Source: Pradoshia eiseniae (GTDB lineage Bacteria > Bacillota > Bacilli > Bacillales > Pradoshiaceae). From it: a stretch of 64,000 nt of DNA. Shown here piece after piece: positions 41,104 to 50,197 of the stretch (position 1 is its first letter; each line of letters begins with the position of its first letter). Position numbers and translations under genes: made by a program. The notes below the pieces were generated by a model. The model was not told where the DNA came from and searched no databases. It worked only from the letters and a program-made list of their open reading frames with translations. The DNA lies in assembly GCF_002946355.1 (NCBI RefSeq), contig NZ_PKOZ01000003.1, positions 269,010 to 333,009 on the forward strand, written 5' to 3'.

Positions 41104-42783
41104 TTATTCAGCAGCAAAAATATAGGAATATAGCGGTTGTTTACCGTTATGGACCTCAACCTCAAGATCTGGATATTCCTCACTGCAATATTCAACTAGG
41201 GCATCAACTTCCTGCTCTGAAGTTTCTTCCCCATATAGGATAGTCAAGATTTCAGCATCATCGAGCATAGAGCTTAGGACTTCCTTCGCTGCCTCGACTC
41301 TATCTTTGTTTTTCACTTTGATTTTGCCATCAATTAGACCCATGTAATCGTCTTTTTCGATTTCCAGGCCTTCGATGCTTGTGTCACGGACGGCAAATGT
41401 AATCTGTCCAGTCACAACATTTTGAAGCGCTTCGCTCATTAATTCCTCATTCTCTTCCGCAGTTGCAGATGGATTGAAGGAAAGGAGAGCCGTCAATCCT
41501 TGAGGGATTGTTTTGCTCGGAATCACTGTGACAGCTTTTTCGCTCACATCAGAGGCTTGGTTAGCTGCCATGATGATATTCTTGTTATTTGGAAGGATGT
41601 ATACATGGTCTGCGTTAATGGATTCAACCGCTTTTACGATATCCTCAGTAGACGGGTTCATTGTTTGACCGCCTTCAATCACAACGTCAGTACCAATGCT
41701 TCGGAACAGGTCCGCGATTCCTTCGCCCATTGCAATCGCAACGACACCGAATGGTTTCTTTTCCGTTGAAACCGGCGCAGCATGTTCACGCAATTGGTTA
41801 TCTGTTTCATTTAAGATTGTCGAATGCTGCTCGCGCATATTTTCGATTTTAATCTTGATTAAGCTGCCATATCTTTGTCCGTAATTTAAGCAATTACCCG
41901 GATTTTCAGCATGTATATGCACCTTTACGATGTCATCGTCAGAAATGACTAACAAAGAGTCGCCATATTCACTAAGATCTTGGCGGAATTGCTCTTCATT
42001 AAATGGATTCTCAGCAACTTTTTCAGGCTCAAAGCGAACCATGAACTCTGTGCAGTAGCCAAACTCGATATCTTCTGTTTTCATATGACCTTGTACACTC
42101 ATATGGTGTTCAGCATTCACAAGCTCGTCCATTTTCGGCTTGCTTTCCGGCGTTTCAGGCAATTTCTCACCCTTTAATTCTGCCAGGAATCCTTCATATA
42201 CGAATACAAGCCCTTGACCGCCGCTATCAACCACTCCGACTTCCTTAAGAACCGGCAATAGGTCAGGCGTACGTTTCAAGGATGCTTTCGCTTCAGCAAG
42301 CACAGCTTCCATGACTGCTGTAATGCTTTCTTCCGTCTCAGCAGCTGCCACACCAGCCTTAGCAGCATCCTTTGCTACTGTAAGGATTGTTCCCTCAACC
42401 GGCTTCATAACAGCCTTATAGGCTGTTTCTACGCCTGCTTCGAAGGCTTGCGCAAACTCTTTGCTGCTGATGGCAGATTTCGCTTCAATGTTCTTCGCGA
42501 ATCCGCGGAATAATTGGGATAGGATAACACCTGAGTTCCCGCGTGCACCCATAAGAAGGCCCTTCGCAAGGGAAGATCCTACTTTTCCGATATGGCCTTG
42601 CACATTATTTCTAACTTCATTCGCGCCAGAGGTCATTGACAAATTCATATTCGTCCCTGTATCTCCATCCGGTACTGGGAATACATTCAACGCATCTACA
42701 TATTTTGCGTTGGCAGAAAGCCTGTTTGCCCCCTGTATGACCATTTCGGCGAATCTTTTGCCGTCAATAGATGTTATAACCAC
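41104..42783 (-). CDS. yloV: DAK2/DegV-partner kinase, FakA-like (YloV)
   Basis: FakA proteins phosphorylate fatty acids bound to a FakB (DegV) partner, so that exogenous fatty acids enter phospholipid synthesis. The 559-residue protein has an N-terminal DhaL domain with FPVPDGDTGTNMN and GARGNSGVILSQLFRG (nucleotide and metal binding). A middle domain and a C-terminal region with PFGVVAIAMGEGIADLF follow. The start is a GTG 8 nt after AAGGAGG. It follows yloU and leads to sdaAB. Confidence 0.93.
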   Translation of the reverse strand: MVITSIDGKRFAEMVIQGANRLSANAKYVDALNVFPVPDGDTGTNMNLSMTSGANEVRNNVQGHIGKVGSSLAKGLLMGARGNSGVILSQLFRGFAKNIEAKSAISSKEFAQAFEAGVETAYKAVMKPVEGTILTVAKDAAKAGVAAAETEESITAVMEAVLAEAKASLKRTPDLLPVLKEVGVVDSGGQGLVFVYEGFLAELKGEKLPETPESKPKMDELVNAEHHMSVQGHMKTEDIEFGYCTEFMVRFEPEKVAENPFNEEQFRQDLSEYGDSLLVISDDDIVKVHIHAENPGNCLNYGQRYGSLIKIKIENMREQHSTILNETDNQLREHAAPVSTEKKPFGVVAIAMGEGIADLFRSIGTDVVIEGGQTMNPSTEDIVKAVESINADHVYILPNNKNIIMAANQASDVSEKAVTVIPSKTIPQGLTALLSFNPSATAEENEELMSEALQNVVTGQITFAVRDTSIEGLEIEKDDYMGLIDGKIKVKNKDRVEAAKEVLSSMLDDAEILTILYGEETSEQEVDALVEYCSEEYPDLEVEVHNGKQPLYSYIFAAE

Positions 42784-42801
42784 TAAAATTTCCTCCTTAA
42801 A

Positions 42802-43164
42802 TTACGGATTCGTCACACGAACCCCTTGAACAAAAATATTAACAGATTCAACCGAAAGGCCTACAGTTTGATTCAACGTATATTTCACTTTAGATTGTAC
42901 GTTGTGAGCAATCTCTGAGATTTTTGTTCCATAGCTGACGATGATATACATATCGATATGTATTTCATCCTCTTCTTGTCTGACCACTACTCCTTTAGAG
43001 AAGTTTTCTTTACGAAGAATTTCGCTTAGTCCGTCTTTTATTTGGTTCTTTGATGCCATTCCTACTATACCGTAGCAATCAACCGCTGCGCCGCCGGCAA
43101 TAATGGCAACTACATCATTCGAAATATCTATTTGTCCGAATTTGGTGCTCATTTCAATGGACAT
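42802..43164 (-). CDS. yloU: Asp23/Gls24 family envelope stress protein (YloU)
   Basis: Asp23/Gls24 proteins are small, alkaline-shock or envelope-associated proteins. The ATG at 43162-43164 follows a G-rich AAGGGGGA site and gives 120 residues. The fold is recognised from ISNDVVAIIAGGAAVDCYGIVGM and YIIVSYGTKISEIAHNVQSKV. It is divergent from rpmB and likely co-transcribed with yloV. Confidence 0.93.
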   Translation of the reverse strand: MSIEMSTKFGQIDISNDVVAIIAGGAAVDCYGIVGMASKNQIKDGLSEILRKENFSKGVVVRQEEDEIHIDMYIIVSYGTKISEIAHNVQSKVKYTLNQTVGLSVESVNIFVQGVRVTNP

Positions 43165-43326
43165 ACTAATTCCCCCTTTTAGGTTAACCATAGCTAAAGC
43201 CATTTTACTATAATCACTTTTGAATGGAAAGTCTTTATCTCCAATACCAATTCTTCACCTATACCAATTAATCAAAGTTGAAATCTTATGTCAAGGTTTT
43301 TTTCTTGAAAGACAGTTCCAATTGTA

Positions 43327-43355
43327 TTGCAATCTATCAAGAGGTGTGTTAAATT
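43327..43355 (+). promoter_or_regulatory. Sigma-A-like promoter of rpmB
   Basis: On the plus strand TTGCAA (43327-43332) and TAAATT (43350-43355) are separated by 17 nt, about 70 bp upstream of the rpmB start. It would fire away from yloU. Confidence 0.6.
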
Positions 43356-43411
43356 ATTAAGGTATCTTTTGAAGAGACCGACTAAAAGAACTCATTAACA
43401 TACGCACGTAA

Positions 43412-43615
<204 letters not shown>

Positions 43616-43627
43616 TCAAGCGAAACT

Positions 43628-43658
43628 AAAGCATCCTGTCTAGGCAGGATGCTTTTTC
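43628..43658 (+). terminator. Terminator after rpmB
   Basis: A 10-bp perfect stem (AAGCATCCTG and complement) with a 6-nt loop, then five T residues, starting 13 bp after the rpmB stop on the plus strand. Confidence 0.92.
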
Positions 43659-43686
43659 ATTTTTCCCATATTCACCAGATTAACCC

Positions 43687-43719
43687 GACGGTTGGCTAAT
43701 TTTTTTGAAATTAGCCGTC
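43687..43719. repeat. Long stem-loop between rpmB and spoVM
   Basis: A GGCTAATTT/AAATTAGCC 9-bp stem encloses a short T/G loop, extended by GAC/GTC outer pairs after a small internal bulge. It faces the 3' ends of both rpmB and spoVM. There is no T run adjacent on either strand. Confidence 0.7.
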
Positions 43720-43736
43720 CTCCGCCCAAAACAAAA

Positions 43737-43762
43737 GACACTCTGGGAGCGAGCAGAGTGCC
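43737..43762. repeat. Stem-loop downstream of spoVM
   Basis: GACACTCTG pairs with CAGAGTGCC with one internal mismatch, around an 8-nt loop. It lies between the other two hairpins in the spoVM 3' region. Confidence 0.6.
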
Positions 43763-43789
43763 TGGTAGCATGTATGAAGATACAAGTAT

Positions 43790-43810
43790 GGCAGGCGAAG
43801 AAGACCTGCC
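43790..43810 (-). repeat. Short stem-loop just after spoVM
   Basis: A 6-bp GC-rich stem (GGCAGG/CCTGCC) with a 9-nt loop starts 7 bp after the spoVM stop. It lacks a T run, so it is not a classical terminator. Confidence 0.6.
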
Positions 43811-43816
43811 AATTCT

Positions 43817-43897
43817 TTATCCCTTTTTGAATGCTCCTAACATTGCCTTGACAATCCCGCCTAAAAAGCGGGGCAATTTTATCGTGTAAAATTTCAT
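43817..43897 (-). CDS. spoVM: Stage V sporulation protein SpoVM
   Basis: SpoVM is a 26-residue amphipathic peptide that binds the convex forespore surface and anchors coat assembly through SpoIVA. The frame was read directly: it starts MKFYTIKLPRFLGG, continues IVKAMLGAFKKG and stops. The conserved Pro at position 9 is present. Compared with the B. subtilis peptide as I know it, differences are conservative basic or small-residue swaps (Lys10 to Arg, Arg17 to Lys, Ser22 to Ala, Arg24 to Lys) and Asp26 to Gly at the end. GAGGAGGG lies 6 nt before the ATG. It sits between thiN and rpmB, its usual locus, which is further evidence that the organism forms spores. Confidence 0.97.
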   Translation of the reverse strand: MKFYTIKLPRFLGGIVKAMLGAFKKG

Positions 43898-43996
43898 ACT
43901 GTCCCTCCTCAATGCTAGCCTGAAACTGACTCTCTCCTGATTCCCAACCTGCATTAATGGCTTATCTATAAATGCTATTAGCCTATCTAGAGTATA

Positions 43997-44653
43997 TTAA
44001 TCTCTGCTTCTTATCATCATTAATATGCCGGAGGAAAACGAAAAAGTACCGGTATCAGAATTTAATTCATTGCTGATTGACAGCGTCCTTCCTCTCTTTA
44101 AGATGTCATTTTCCAAGGGATAAAGAAAGCCGGTGAGCGTAACGCCAGTGATTTCTTCACTGATTGGTATGAAGGATATATAACGTTTTTCCTGTTCATG
44201 AACCGTATAGCTGCCGGGATAGAAAAAGGAAATCTCATTTTGTCTATCCTCGAGCTTTGCCTTCACAGGCTGCCGCAAATGGTCATCGCTTGCAAGGAGC
44301 ATGATATTGCCAAGAGCATGATCCATTCTTCCCCCCGTTGCTCCATAAATGGTTATCCGATCAGGCTTTTGATCATAAGCCCAACCAAGAGAATGCTCAA
44401 GGTCCGTTTCATTCTTTTCAGGCGGATACATATATACTTCCTTTGCTGAATGCCTGATAAAGCGAAGCTCCTCATCAGTAACTGAATCAAAATCACCAAA
44501 GGCCGCCTCCATTTTAATCCCTTTTTCAGCGAGCACTAAGGCACCCCTGTCCGCTCCGCACCAGAGTACATCATCATGCTCAGCCGAGATTTTCTTTAAA
44601 TCCGGAAGGTACTCCTCGGGTCCTCCGGCAACAATCCTAATATCCACACTCAT
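43997..44653 (-). CDS. thiN: Thiamine pyrophosphokinase
   Basis: ThiN transfers pyrophosphate from ATP to thiamine. The 218-residue protein carries WCGADRGALVLAEKG, FGDFDSVTDEEL, PPEKNETDLEHSL and YGATGGRMDHALGN, all family motifs. The ATG is close to an AAGGGTGG site; a GTG two codons later is better spaced. It begins only about 20 bp after a strong hairpin that closes the rpe transcript. Confidence 0.96.
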   Translation of the reverse strand: MSVDIRIVAGGPEEYLPDLKKISAEHDDVLWCGADRGALVLAEKGIKMEAAFGDFDSVTDEELRFIRHSAKEVYMYPPEKNETDLEHSLGWAYDQKPDRITIYGATGGRMDHALGNIMLLASDDHLRQPVKAKLEDRQNEISFFYPGSYTVHEQEKRYISFIPISEEITGVTLTGFLYPLENDILKRGRTLSISNELNSDTGTFSFSSGILMMIRSRD

Positions 44654-44673
44654 TCCACCCTTCTAAAGAAAAA

Positions 44674-44714
44674 GGATTATCCGCCTTAAGCCGGAAGGCT
44701 CAGGCTGGATAACC
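44674..44714 (-). terminator. Hairpin between rpe and thiN, terminator-like
   Basis: On the minus strand GGTTATCC...GGATAATCC pair with a single bulge around inner CCT/AGG and AGCC/GGCT stems and a TTCC tip, followed by TTTTTCTTT. It begins about 50 bp after the rpe stop. The thiN start is about 20 bp beyond its end. Confidence 0.75.
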
Positions 44715-44767
44715 CTTTCATTGCCGGCTTTATGATTAGCTGTCACAAAGCCCTGCTACCCTATCTC

Positions 44768-45412
44768 TCATCCGCGAATATCGGCTATCGCCTGCTTCCG
44801 GTCTTCCTTATTATAGATGGCTGAACCTGCAACCAACACAGTTGCTCCCCGTTCAACGCAAAGCCTAGCCGTTTCTGGATTAACACCCCCATCAATCTCA
44901 ATATCGATGGATAAACCTTTCTCATCAATCATATTCCGCACTTTTTCAATCTTATCGAGCACAGACGGAATAAAGGCTTGACCGCCGAAACCAGGATTCA
45001 CTGTCATCAAGAGAACTAAATCAAGATCTTCGAGCACATAATCAAGCACGGATGGCGGTGTTGCTGGATTAAGCACCACACCAGCCTTAACACCAAATGA
45101 CTTAATTAACTGAATCGTTCTGTGCAAATGCGTGCATGCCTCTGCATGGACGGTGATGTAATCAGCACCAGCTTTCGCAAATGCTTCAATATATTGGTCA
45201 GGATTTTCAATCATCAAATGGACATCAAGAGTCAGCTTAGTAATCGGCCGGACCGCTTCGACAATTAACGGCCCAATCGTGATATTGGGAACAAAATGGC
45301 CATCCATTACATCGATATGGATCCAATCCGCTCCTCCGCGTTCAACATCCTTAATCTCACTGCCCAATTTTGAAAAGTCAGCTGATAAAATCGATGGTGC
45401 AATCTTTACCAT
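44768..45412 (-). CDS. rpe: Ribulose-phosphate 3-epimerase
   Basis: Rpe interconverts ribulose 5-phosphate and xylulose 5-phosphate in the pentose phosphate pathway. The 214-residue TIM barrel has [38 protein letters not shown] and [11 protein letters not shown], plus IDGGVNPET. It is 3 bp after rsgA. Confidence 0.98.
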   Translation of the reverse strand: MVKIAPSILSADFSKLGSEIKDVERGGADWIHIDVMDGHFVPNITIGPLIVEAVRPITKLTLDVHLMIENPDQYIEAFAKAGADYITVHAEACTHLHRTIQLIKSFGVKAGVVLNPATPPSVLDYVLEDLDLVLLMTVNPGFGGQAFIPSVLDKIEKVRNMIDEKGLSIDIEIDGGVNPETARLCVERGATVLVAGSAIYNKEDRKQAIADIRG

Positions 45413-45415
45413 ACA

Positions 45416-46297
45416 TCAATACCTCGGCTTTCTGTCTTTGATTTCTTCGAGGAACTGCAAATAATGATCATATCGATATGATTCAATAGCTCCCGAGCTA
45501 ACAGCTTCCTTTACCGCACATTTTGGTTCCTTCACATGCATGCATCCCCTAAACTTGCATTCTGAGCTGTTCTCGCGCATCTCAGGGAAGCAATCACTGA
45601 GCTCAACAGCTTCTAGCTCAGTAAATTCGAGTGAACTGAAACCAGGCGTATCAGCAATCAGACCATCTCCGATACTGATCAGCTCGACATGTCGTGTCGT
45701 ATGTTTTCCCCTGCCAAGATGGGAGGAAATCTCACTTGTTTTTAAATTCAATTCAGGGTCAAGCGCATTCAATAATGAAGATTTTCCAACACCAGACTGA
45801 CCGGCAAAAACAGATGTCTTTCCGCTGATGAACGGCATCAGGTCCGTTATGCCTGTCTCTTCAATGGAGGAAGTGAGGACTACCTCATAACCAATTTTCC
45901 GGTAATGCTCTGCATATTCTTCTATCCGGGATAATCCGGATGTATCCAAGAGGTCTACTTTACTGATGCAAATAACCGGTGCAATCTCCTTTGATTCAAC
46001 AAGCACGAGAAAACGGTCAAGCAACCCAGTACTAAAATCCGGCTCAACGGCAGAAAAAACGAGGATAGCTTGGTCCACATTTGCAATTGGAGGACGGACT
46101 AGTTCATTTTTTCGTTCCTTGATTTCCATGATATACCCATCAGTCGGGTTTTCAGCCTGGAAGTCGACCATATCCCCCACCAGAGGGGATACCTTCTGCT
46201 TCCGGAATACGCCGCGCCCCCTGCATTGGATGACTTGGTCTCCATCCATCACATAATAAAATCCGCTTAACGCTTTAATGATTTTGCCTACAGGCAT
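45416..46297 (-). CDS. rsgA: Small ribosomal subunit GTPase RsgA
   Basis: RsgA checks late 30S assembly. It has an N-terminal OB domain, then circularly permuted GTPase motifs: G4 SKVDLLD near residue 117, G1 AGQSGVGKSSLLNAL near residue 168 and G3 DTPGFSSLE. A C-terminal zinc site follows (CKFRGCMH, then KCAV). At 293 residues it is the standard size. It lies after prkC. Confidence 0.98.
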   Translation of the reverse strand: MPVGKIIKALSGFYYVMDGDQVIQCRGRGVFRKQKVSPLVGDMVDFQAENPTDGYIMEIKERKNELVRPPIANVDQAILVFSAVEPDFSTGLLDRFLVLVESKEIAPVICISKVDLLDTSGLSRIEEYAEHYRKIGYEVVLTSSIEETGITDLMPFISGKTSVFAGQSGVGKSSLLNALDPELNLKTSEISSHLGRGKHTTRHVELISIGDGLIADTPGFSSLEFTELEAVELSDCFPEMRENSSECKFRGCMHVKEPKCAVKEAVSSGAIESYRYDHYLQFLEEIKDRKPRY

Positions 46298-46313
46298 ATA
46301 TTCACTCCTTCAT

Positions 46314-48341
46314 TCAATCATTTTCCGAATAGTTAATGACACCTTCGTCAAACACACTATTATCTTTGATGATTTTATACCCTGCCCGTCCATTATGAGG
46401 AACCCTGAAACGCAAGGTTTTCTTGACAGTTTCCGTTATTTCAAAGGTTTCAACTGGCTCTGTCATCGTATTGTCGAGATCTTCAATCAAAATCGTTACT
46501 GTCTGCGGTGCCCCTTCAAGTTCTTCGTCATATGTGATCGTCACTTCCTTCGTTTCCTCTTTCGGCGGTATTTCCTCCGCTCCTTTTGAGAGAACGACAT
46601 TCACTTCAGATCCTACCTCAAGGGCCGTCCCTGCAGCAGGCGATTGAGAGATAACCTGTCCGGCAGGAACGCTATCACTATACTGTTCCTCTCCAAACGT
46701 GATTTTCAAACCTGTATCAGCGGCATAATCATCCAGAGCCTTTTTCGTATAGTCGGTTAAATCCTTTAAGTTCACCTTAGCTGGCCCATTAGACACTGTC
46801 AGCGTCAGAACGGTTTCAGATGGAATAACGCTCTCCCCGTCTCTTGGCTCCTGATCAAGAACAGTCCCAATGTCTGAATTATCATTGACTTTATTGATGA
46901 CTATATCCTTATATCCAAAGTTTTCGAGCAGGTTTGCAATATCCTCATAATCACGGCCAACATAGTTCAGTACTTCAACCTTCTTTTTCCCAATGCTGTA
47001 GTACACATCGATAGCAGAACCTTCTTTAACAGTTCTTCCTGCTTCAGGCTTTGTTTTGATGACATTGCCTTCTTCAATCTCGTCATCCTCTTTTTCAATG
47101 ACCTCGCCTATCTCAAGTCCAGCAGCACTGATGCTTGCAAGAGCCATGTCCAATTGGTTATCCGAAACATCCGGTACTTCCACATCCTTAGCCGCTAGGA
47201 TTCCCGGCAGAATCAATAATGCTGCTACAGCCAAGACGATTAAAACGCCGAAGATAATAGCGGTAAGCTTCACCCAGCTTCGTTTCTTCTTTGGTGTCTT
47301 TGCTTTATCTGCTTTCTTATTCTTTTTCTGCTTTTTAGCCTTCTTGTTCTTCCCGCTATGGTTTTTCTTAGAGGAGGCCGTGGTCGGGACGGTATCCTCC
47401 TGTTCAGCAATAACCTTAGTGTCATCATGATTCTGAAATAATTCATCATTCGTGATAATCGGAATTGCCTTTGTGACATCATCATCCTCTGGTATCACGA
47501 ATTTACTTTCATTCAGCCGATCCGGCTCAAGCGCAGTACTTATATCCAGCGCCATTTCTTCCACGCTTGCATAGCGGTGAAAAGGATCCTTAGCGGTCGC
47601 TTTCAAAACGATATTCTCAACGCTTTGGGGAATGGCCGGATTCCAGCGTTTCGGTGAAGGCGTATCTGACTGTAAATGCTTCAGAGCAATGGAAACCGCC
47701 GATTCTCCCGAAAACGGAAGCCTTCCTGTCAGCAGCTCAAACATCACGATGCCGAGAGAATAAATGTCAGACTTTTTGTTTGCCATCCCTCCCCTTGCTT
47801 GTTCAGGGGATAAATAATGAACAGACCCAAGCACTGAGTTTGTTTGGGTGATGGATGTCGCACTTAATGCCGTCGCTATACCAAAGTCCGTTATTTTCAC
47901 ATTATCCTCATGATCGATTAAGACATTATGAGGCTTGATATCCCTATGTACAATATGATTTTGGTGGGCAAGAGCTAGAGCAGAGGTGATTTGAGTCATG
48001 ATATCGAGAACTTTTTCAACAGGTATCGGAGAAAAAGCTTGGATATATTGCTTAAGCGTCATGCCGTCCACATATTCCATCACGATATAATAGATGCCAT
48101 CCTCTTCCCCTACATCATATATGCTGACAATGTTCTGATGGGTCAGACTTGTTGCCGATTGTGCTTCCCGGTGGAACCGTTTAATGAATTCATCATCATT
48201 GGAAAAATCCATCCGGAGAATCTTCACTGCCACATCACGGTCAAGAATCATGTCTCTCGCCAGATATACATTTGCCATGCCGCCTCCGCCAATCATGCGG
48301 ATGATCTTATAGCGGCCGCTGATTCTTTTCCCTATCAACAT
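46314..48341 (-). CDS. prkC: PASTA Ser/Thr protein kinase PrkC
   Basis: PrkC senses muropeptides or lipid II and controls germination and cell wall metabolism. The 675-residue protein has a kinase domain at about residues 11-270 (glycine loop MIGGGGMANVY, Lys40 in VAVKIL, HRDIKPHNV with Asp134, DFGIA at 152-156, activation loop Thr residues in TSITQTNSV). A Lys-rich juxtamembrane stretch precedes a membrane helix at about 357-384. Three PASTA repeats at about 388-590 and a C-terminal Ig-like region follow. It is 5 bp after prpC, its cognate phosphatase. Confidence 0.98.
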   Translation of the reverse strand: MLIGKRISGRYKIIRMIGGGGMANVYLARDMILDRDVAVKILRMDFSNDDEFIKRFHREAQSATSLTHQNIVSIYDVGEEDGIYYIVMEYVDGMTLKQYIQAFSPIPVEKVLDIMTQITSALALAHQNHIVHRDIKPHNVLIDHEDNVKITDFGIATALSATSITQTNSVLGSVHYLSPEQARGGMANKKSDIYSLGIVMFELLTGRLPFSGESAVSIALKHLQSDTPSPKRWNPAIPQSVENIVLKATAKDPFHRYASVEEMALDISTALEPDRLNESKFVIPEDDDVTKAIPIITNDELFQNHDDTKVIAEQEDTVPTTASSKKNHSGKNKKAKKQKKNKKADKAKTPKKKRSWVKLTAIIFGVLIVLAVAALLILPGILAAKDVEVPDVSDNQLDMALASISAAGLEIGEVIEKEDDEIEEGNVIKTKPEAGRTVKEGSAIDVYYSIGKKKVEVLNYVGRDYEDIANLLENFGYKDIVINKVNDNSDIGTVLDQEPRDGESVIPSETVLTLTVSNGPAKVNLKDLTDYTKKALDDYAADTGLKITFGEEQYSDSVPAGQVISQSPAAGTALEVGSEVNVVLSKGAEEIPPKEETKEVTITYDEELEGAPQTVTILIEDLDNTMTEPVETFEITETVKKTLRFRVPHNGRAGYKIIKDNSVFDEGVINYSEND

Positions 48342-48346
48342 TCAGC

Positions 48347-49102
48347 TCACCCTCTTTCACTTTCAAAGTTGTGAAGAAGGATTGCTAGAGTGATATTATC
48401 TTCTCCCCCATTATCATTTGCCCTTTGGATAAAGGTGTCAGCCATCTCATCAAGCGATGCGCCGCTCTTAAGAATCTCCATTATTTCCGTCTCCGATAAT
48501 TTATCAGAGAGCCCGTCTGAACATAACAGGATCATGTCCCCTTCCTCGAACACGATGGTGCGGACATCCACCTCTACATTCGCTTCTGTGCCAAGTGCCC
48601 TTAGGATCACATTCTTTCTTGGATGATGCTCGGCATCTTCTTTAGATATTTGACCGGAACGGACCAGTTCATTCACTAAGGAATGATCCTCCGTAACTTG
48701 CTTGAACCCATCTTCATTGAACAAATAACATCTCGAGTCCCCTACGTTTACAATCGTAGCGGTTCGCTCGGTGCAAAGAGCCGCGACAATCGTCGTTCCC
48801 ATTCCTTCACATTCCGTATGAGAAAGAGAGTGCTGATACAGCTCTGAGTTCGCAAATTGAATCTGCTCATGTAAAAATGATTCGATGGAAGCGGGCGTAT
48901 CCTTGAGATTGGTATCTTCCCATGCTCTTTTCAATATAGAGACAGTCATCTCGCTAGCGACATCCCCTGCCTTATGACCGCCCATTCCGTCTGCTATGAC
49001 GGCAAAAGCCATGTTGGAAGGATCTTCTCGAAAGAAGATGCCTCCCTGGTCCTCATTATGCATTCTAACCCTTCCCCGGTCAGTCCTAAATGTGGCCTTC
49101 AT
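48347..49102 (-). CDS. prpC: PP2C-type protein phosphatase PrpC
   Basis: PrpC reverses PrkC phosphorylation. The metal-ligand motifs of PP2C are clear: RVRMHNEDQGG, AVIADGMGGHKAGDVAS, GMGTTIVAALC, NVGDSRCYLF, DHSLVNELVRSG, LCSDGLSDKL and NGGEDNITLAIL. The ATG at 49100-49102 follows GAGGTGAAGGG and gives about 251 residues; the longer frame into the rlmN 3' end is unlikely. Confidence 0.97.
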   Translation of the reverse strand: MKATFRTDRGRVRMHNEDQGGIFFREDPSNMAFAVIADGMGGHKAGDVASEMTVSILKRAWEDTNLKDTPASIESFLHEQIQFANSELYQHSLSHTECEGMGTTIVAALCTERTATIVNVGDSRCYLFNEDGFKQVTEDHSLVNELVRSGQISKEDAEHHPRKNVILRALGTEANVEVDVRTIVFEEGDMILLCSDGLSDKLSETEIMEILKSGASLDEMADTFIQRANDNGGEDNITLAILLHNFESERG

Positions 49103-49106
49103 CCCT

Positions 49107-50195
49107 TCACCTCGTCTCTTCTTTCCTTTCCTTCGCACGCAGCTGGCCGCATGCGGCATCAATGTCATGTCCCTGTTCTCTTCTTGTCGTGACATTCACA
49201 CCACGCTTTTTAAGCGTGTCCTCGAATAGCTGGATTTGCTCTTTCGGGGTGCGCACATAATCTCTTTCCGGTACATAGTTGACCGGAATTAAGTTTACAT
49301 GGCATTTCAGTCCCTTGATCAGGTTAGCCAATTCCTCGGCATGCTCAACCTGATCATTTTCTCCGCCAAACAAGCCATACTCGAATGTTATCCTCCGGCC
49401 TGTTTTATCCACATAATACTTAACAGCTTCCATAAGCTGCGGGAGCTTATAAGCACGATTGATTGGCATCAACTTGCTGCGCAGCTCCGTATTCGGGGCA
49501 TGAAGGGAAATGGCGAAATTAATCTGCAGCTTCTCATCTGCGAATTTATAGATTTTTGGCACAATCCCGCTCGTTGATACCGTAATATGACGTGCGCCGA
49601 TATTCAATCCTTTATCATGGTTGATGATACGCAGGAAGGACATCATGTTATCGTAGTTATCGAAAGGCTCTCCGATTCCCATGATAACGACAGAGCTTAC
49701 GCGTTCGCCTAATTCATCCAGGGCCTGCTGTACCTTTACGACTTGAGCGACAATTTCTCCCGCTTCAAGATTTCGCTTTAGCCCGCCCAATGTGGATGCA
49801 CAGAATGTACACCCAATGCGGCAGCCCACCTGGGTTGTAACACAGACTGAATTGCCGTAATCATGTCTCATTAGGACCGTTTCAATGGAGTATCCGTCAT
49901 GGAGTTCAAACAAGAACTTGATGGTTCCATCCTTGGATGTTTGCTGTACAAGCGTGTTCAAAGTCGTTAACGTAAATGCACCCTCTAATTTGGAACGGAG
50001 TCCCTTAGAGAGATTGGTCATATCTTCGAAGGAGGATACTCGCTTCTCATATAACCATTCATATATTTGTGTTGCCCGAAACGCTTTCTCACCATTTTGC
50101 TCGAGCCATTCCTTTAATTCATCTAGCTGCAAGGAGTAAATCGACGGTTTGTGGTCCTGTTTCATTACTGCCTTCTTCACTTTTGATTGTTCCAT
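49107..50195 (-). CDS. rlmN: Dual-specificity rRNA/tRNA methyltransferase RlmN
   Basis: RlmN adds a methyl at C2 of A2503 in 23S rRNA and A37 in some tRNAs by radical SAM chemistry. The iron-sulfur motif CRIGCTFC (CX3CX2C) sits near residue 130. The methyl-carrier Cys is in [10 protein letters not shown] near the C-terminus, and [13 protein letters not shown] is a SAM-binding motif. The 362-residue size is normal. Confidence 0.98.
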   Translation of the reverse strand: MEQSKVKKAVMKQDHKPSIYSLQLDELKEWLEQNGEKAFRATQIYEWLYEKRVSSFEDMTNLSKGLRSKLEGAFTLTTLNTLVQQTSKDGTIKFLFELHDGYSIETVLMRHDYGNSVCVTTQVGCRIGCTFCASTLGGLKRNLEAGEIVAQVVKVQQALDELGERVSSVVIMGIGEPFDNYDNMMSFLRIINHDKGLNIGARHITVSTSGIVPKIYKFADEKLQINFAISLHAPNTELRSKLMPINRAYKLPQLMEAVKYYVDKTGRRITFEYGLFGGENDQVEHAEELANLIKGLKCHVNLIPVNYVPERDYVRTPKEQIQLFEDTLKKRGVNVTTRREQGHDIDAACGQLRAKERKEETR

Positions 50196-50197
50196 TA

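Noticed and set aside
43898..43996. Sigma-E promoter of spoVM (TAATATA and CATTTATA)
   Set aside because: The spacing of about 18 nt is too long for sigma-E and the -10 match is poor.
44654..44767. Thiamine riboswitch upstream of thiN
   Set aside because: The region is about 110 bp and contains a simple hairpin; the conserved THI-box sequence pattern was not found.
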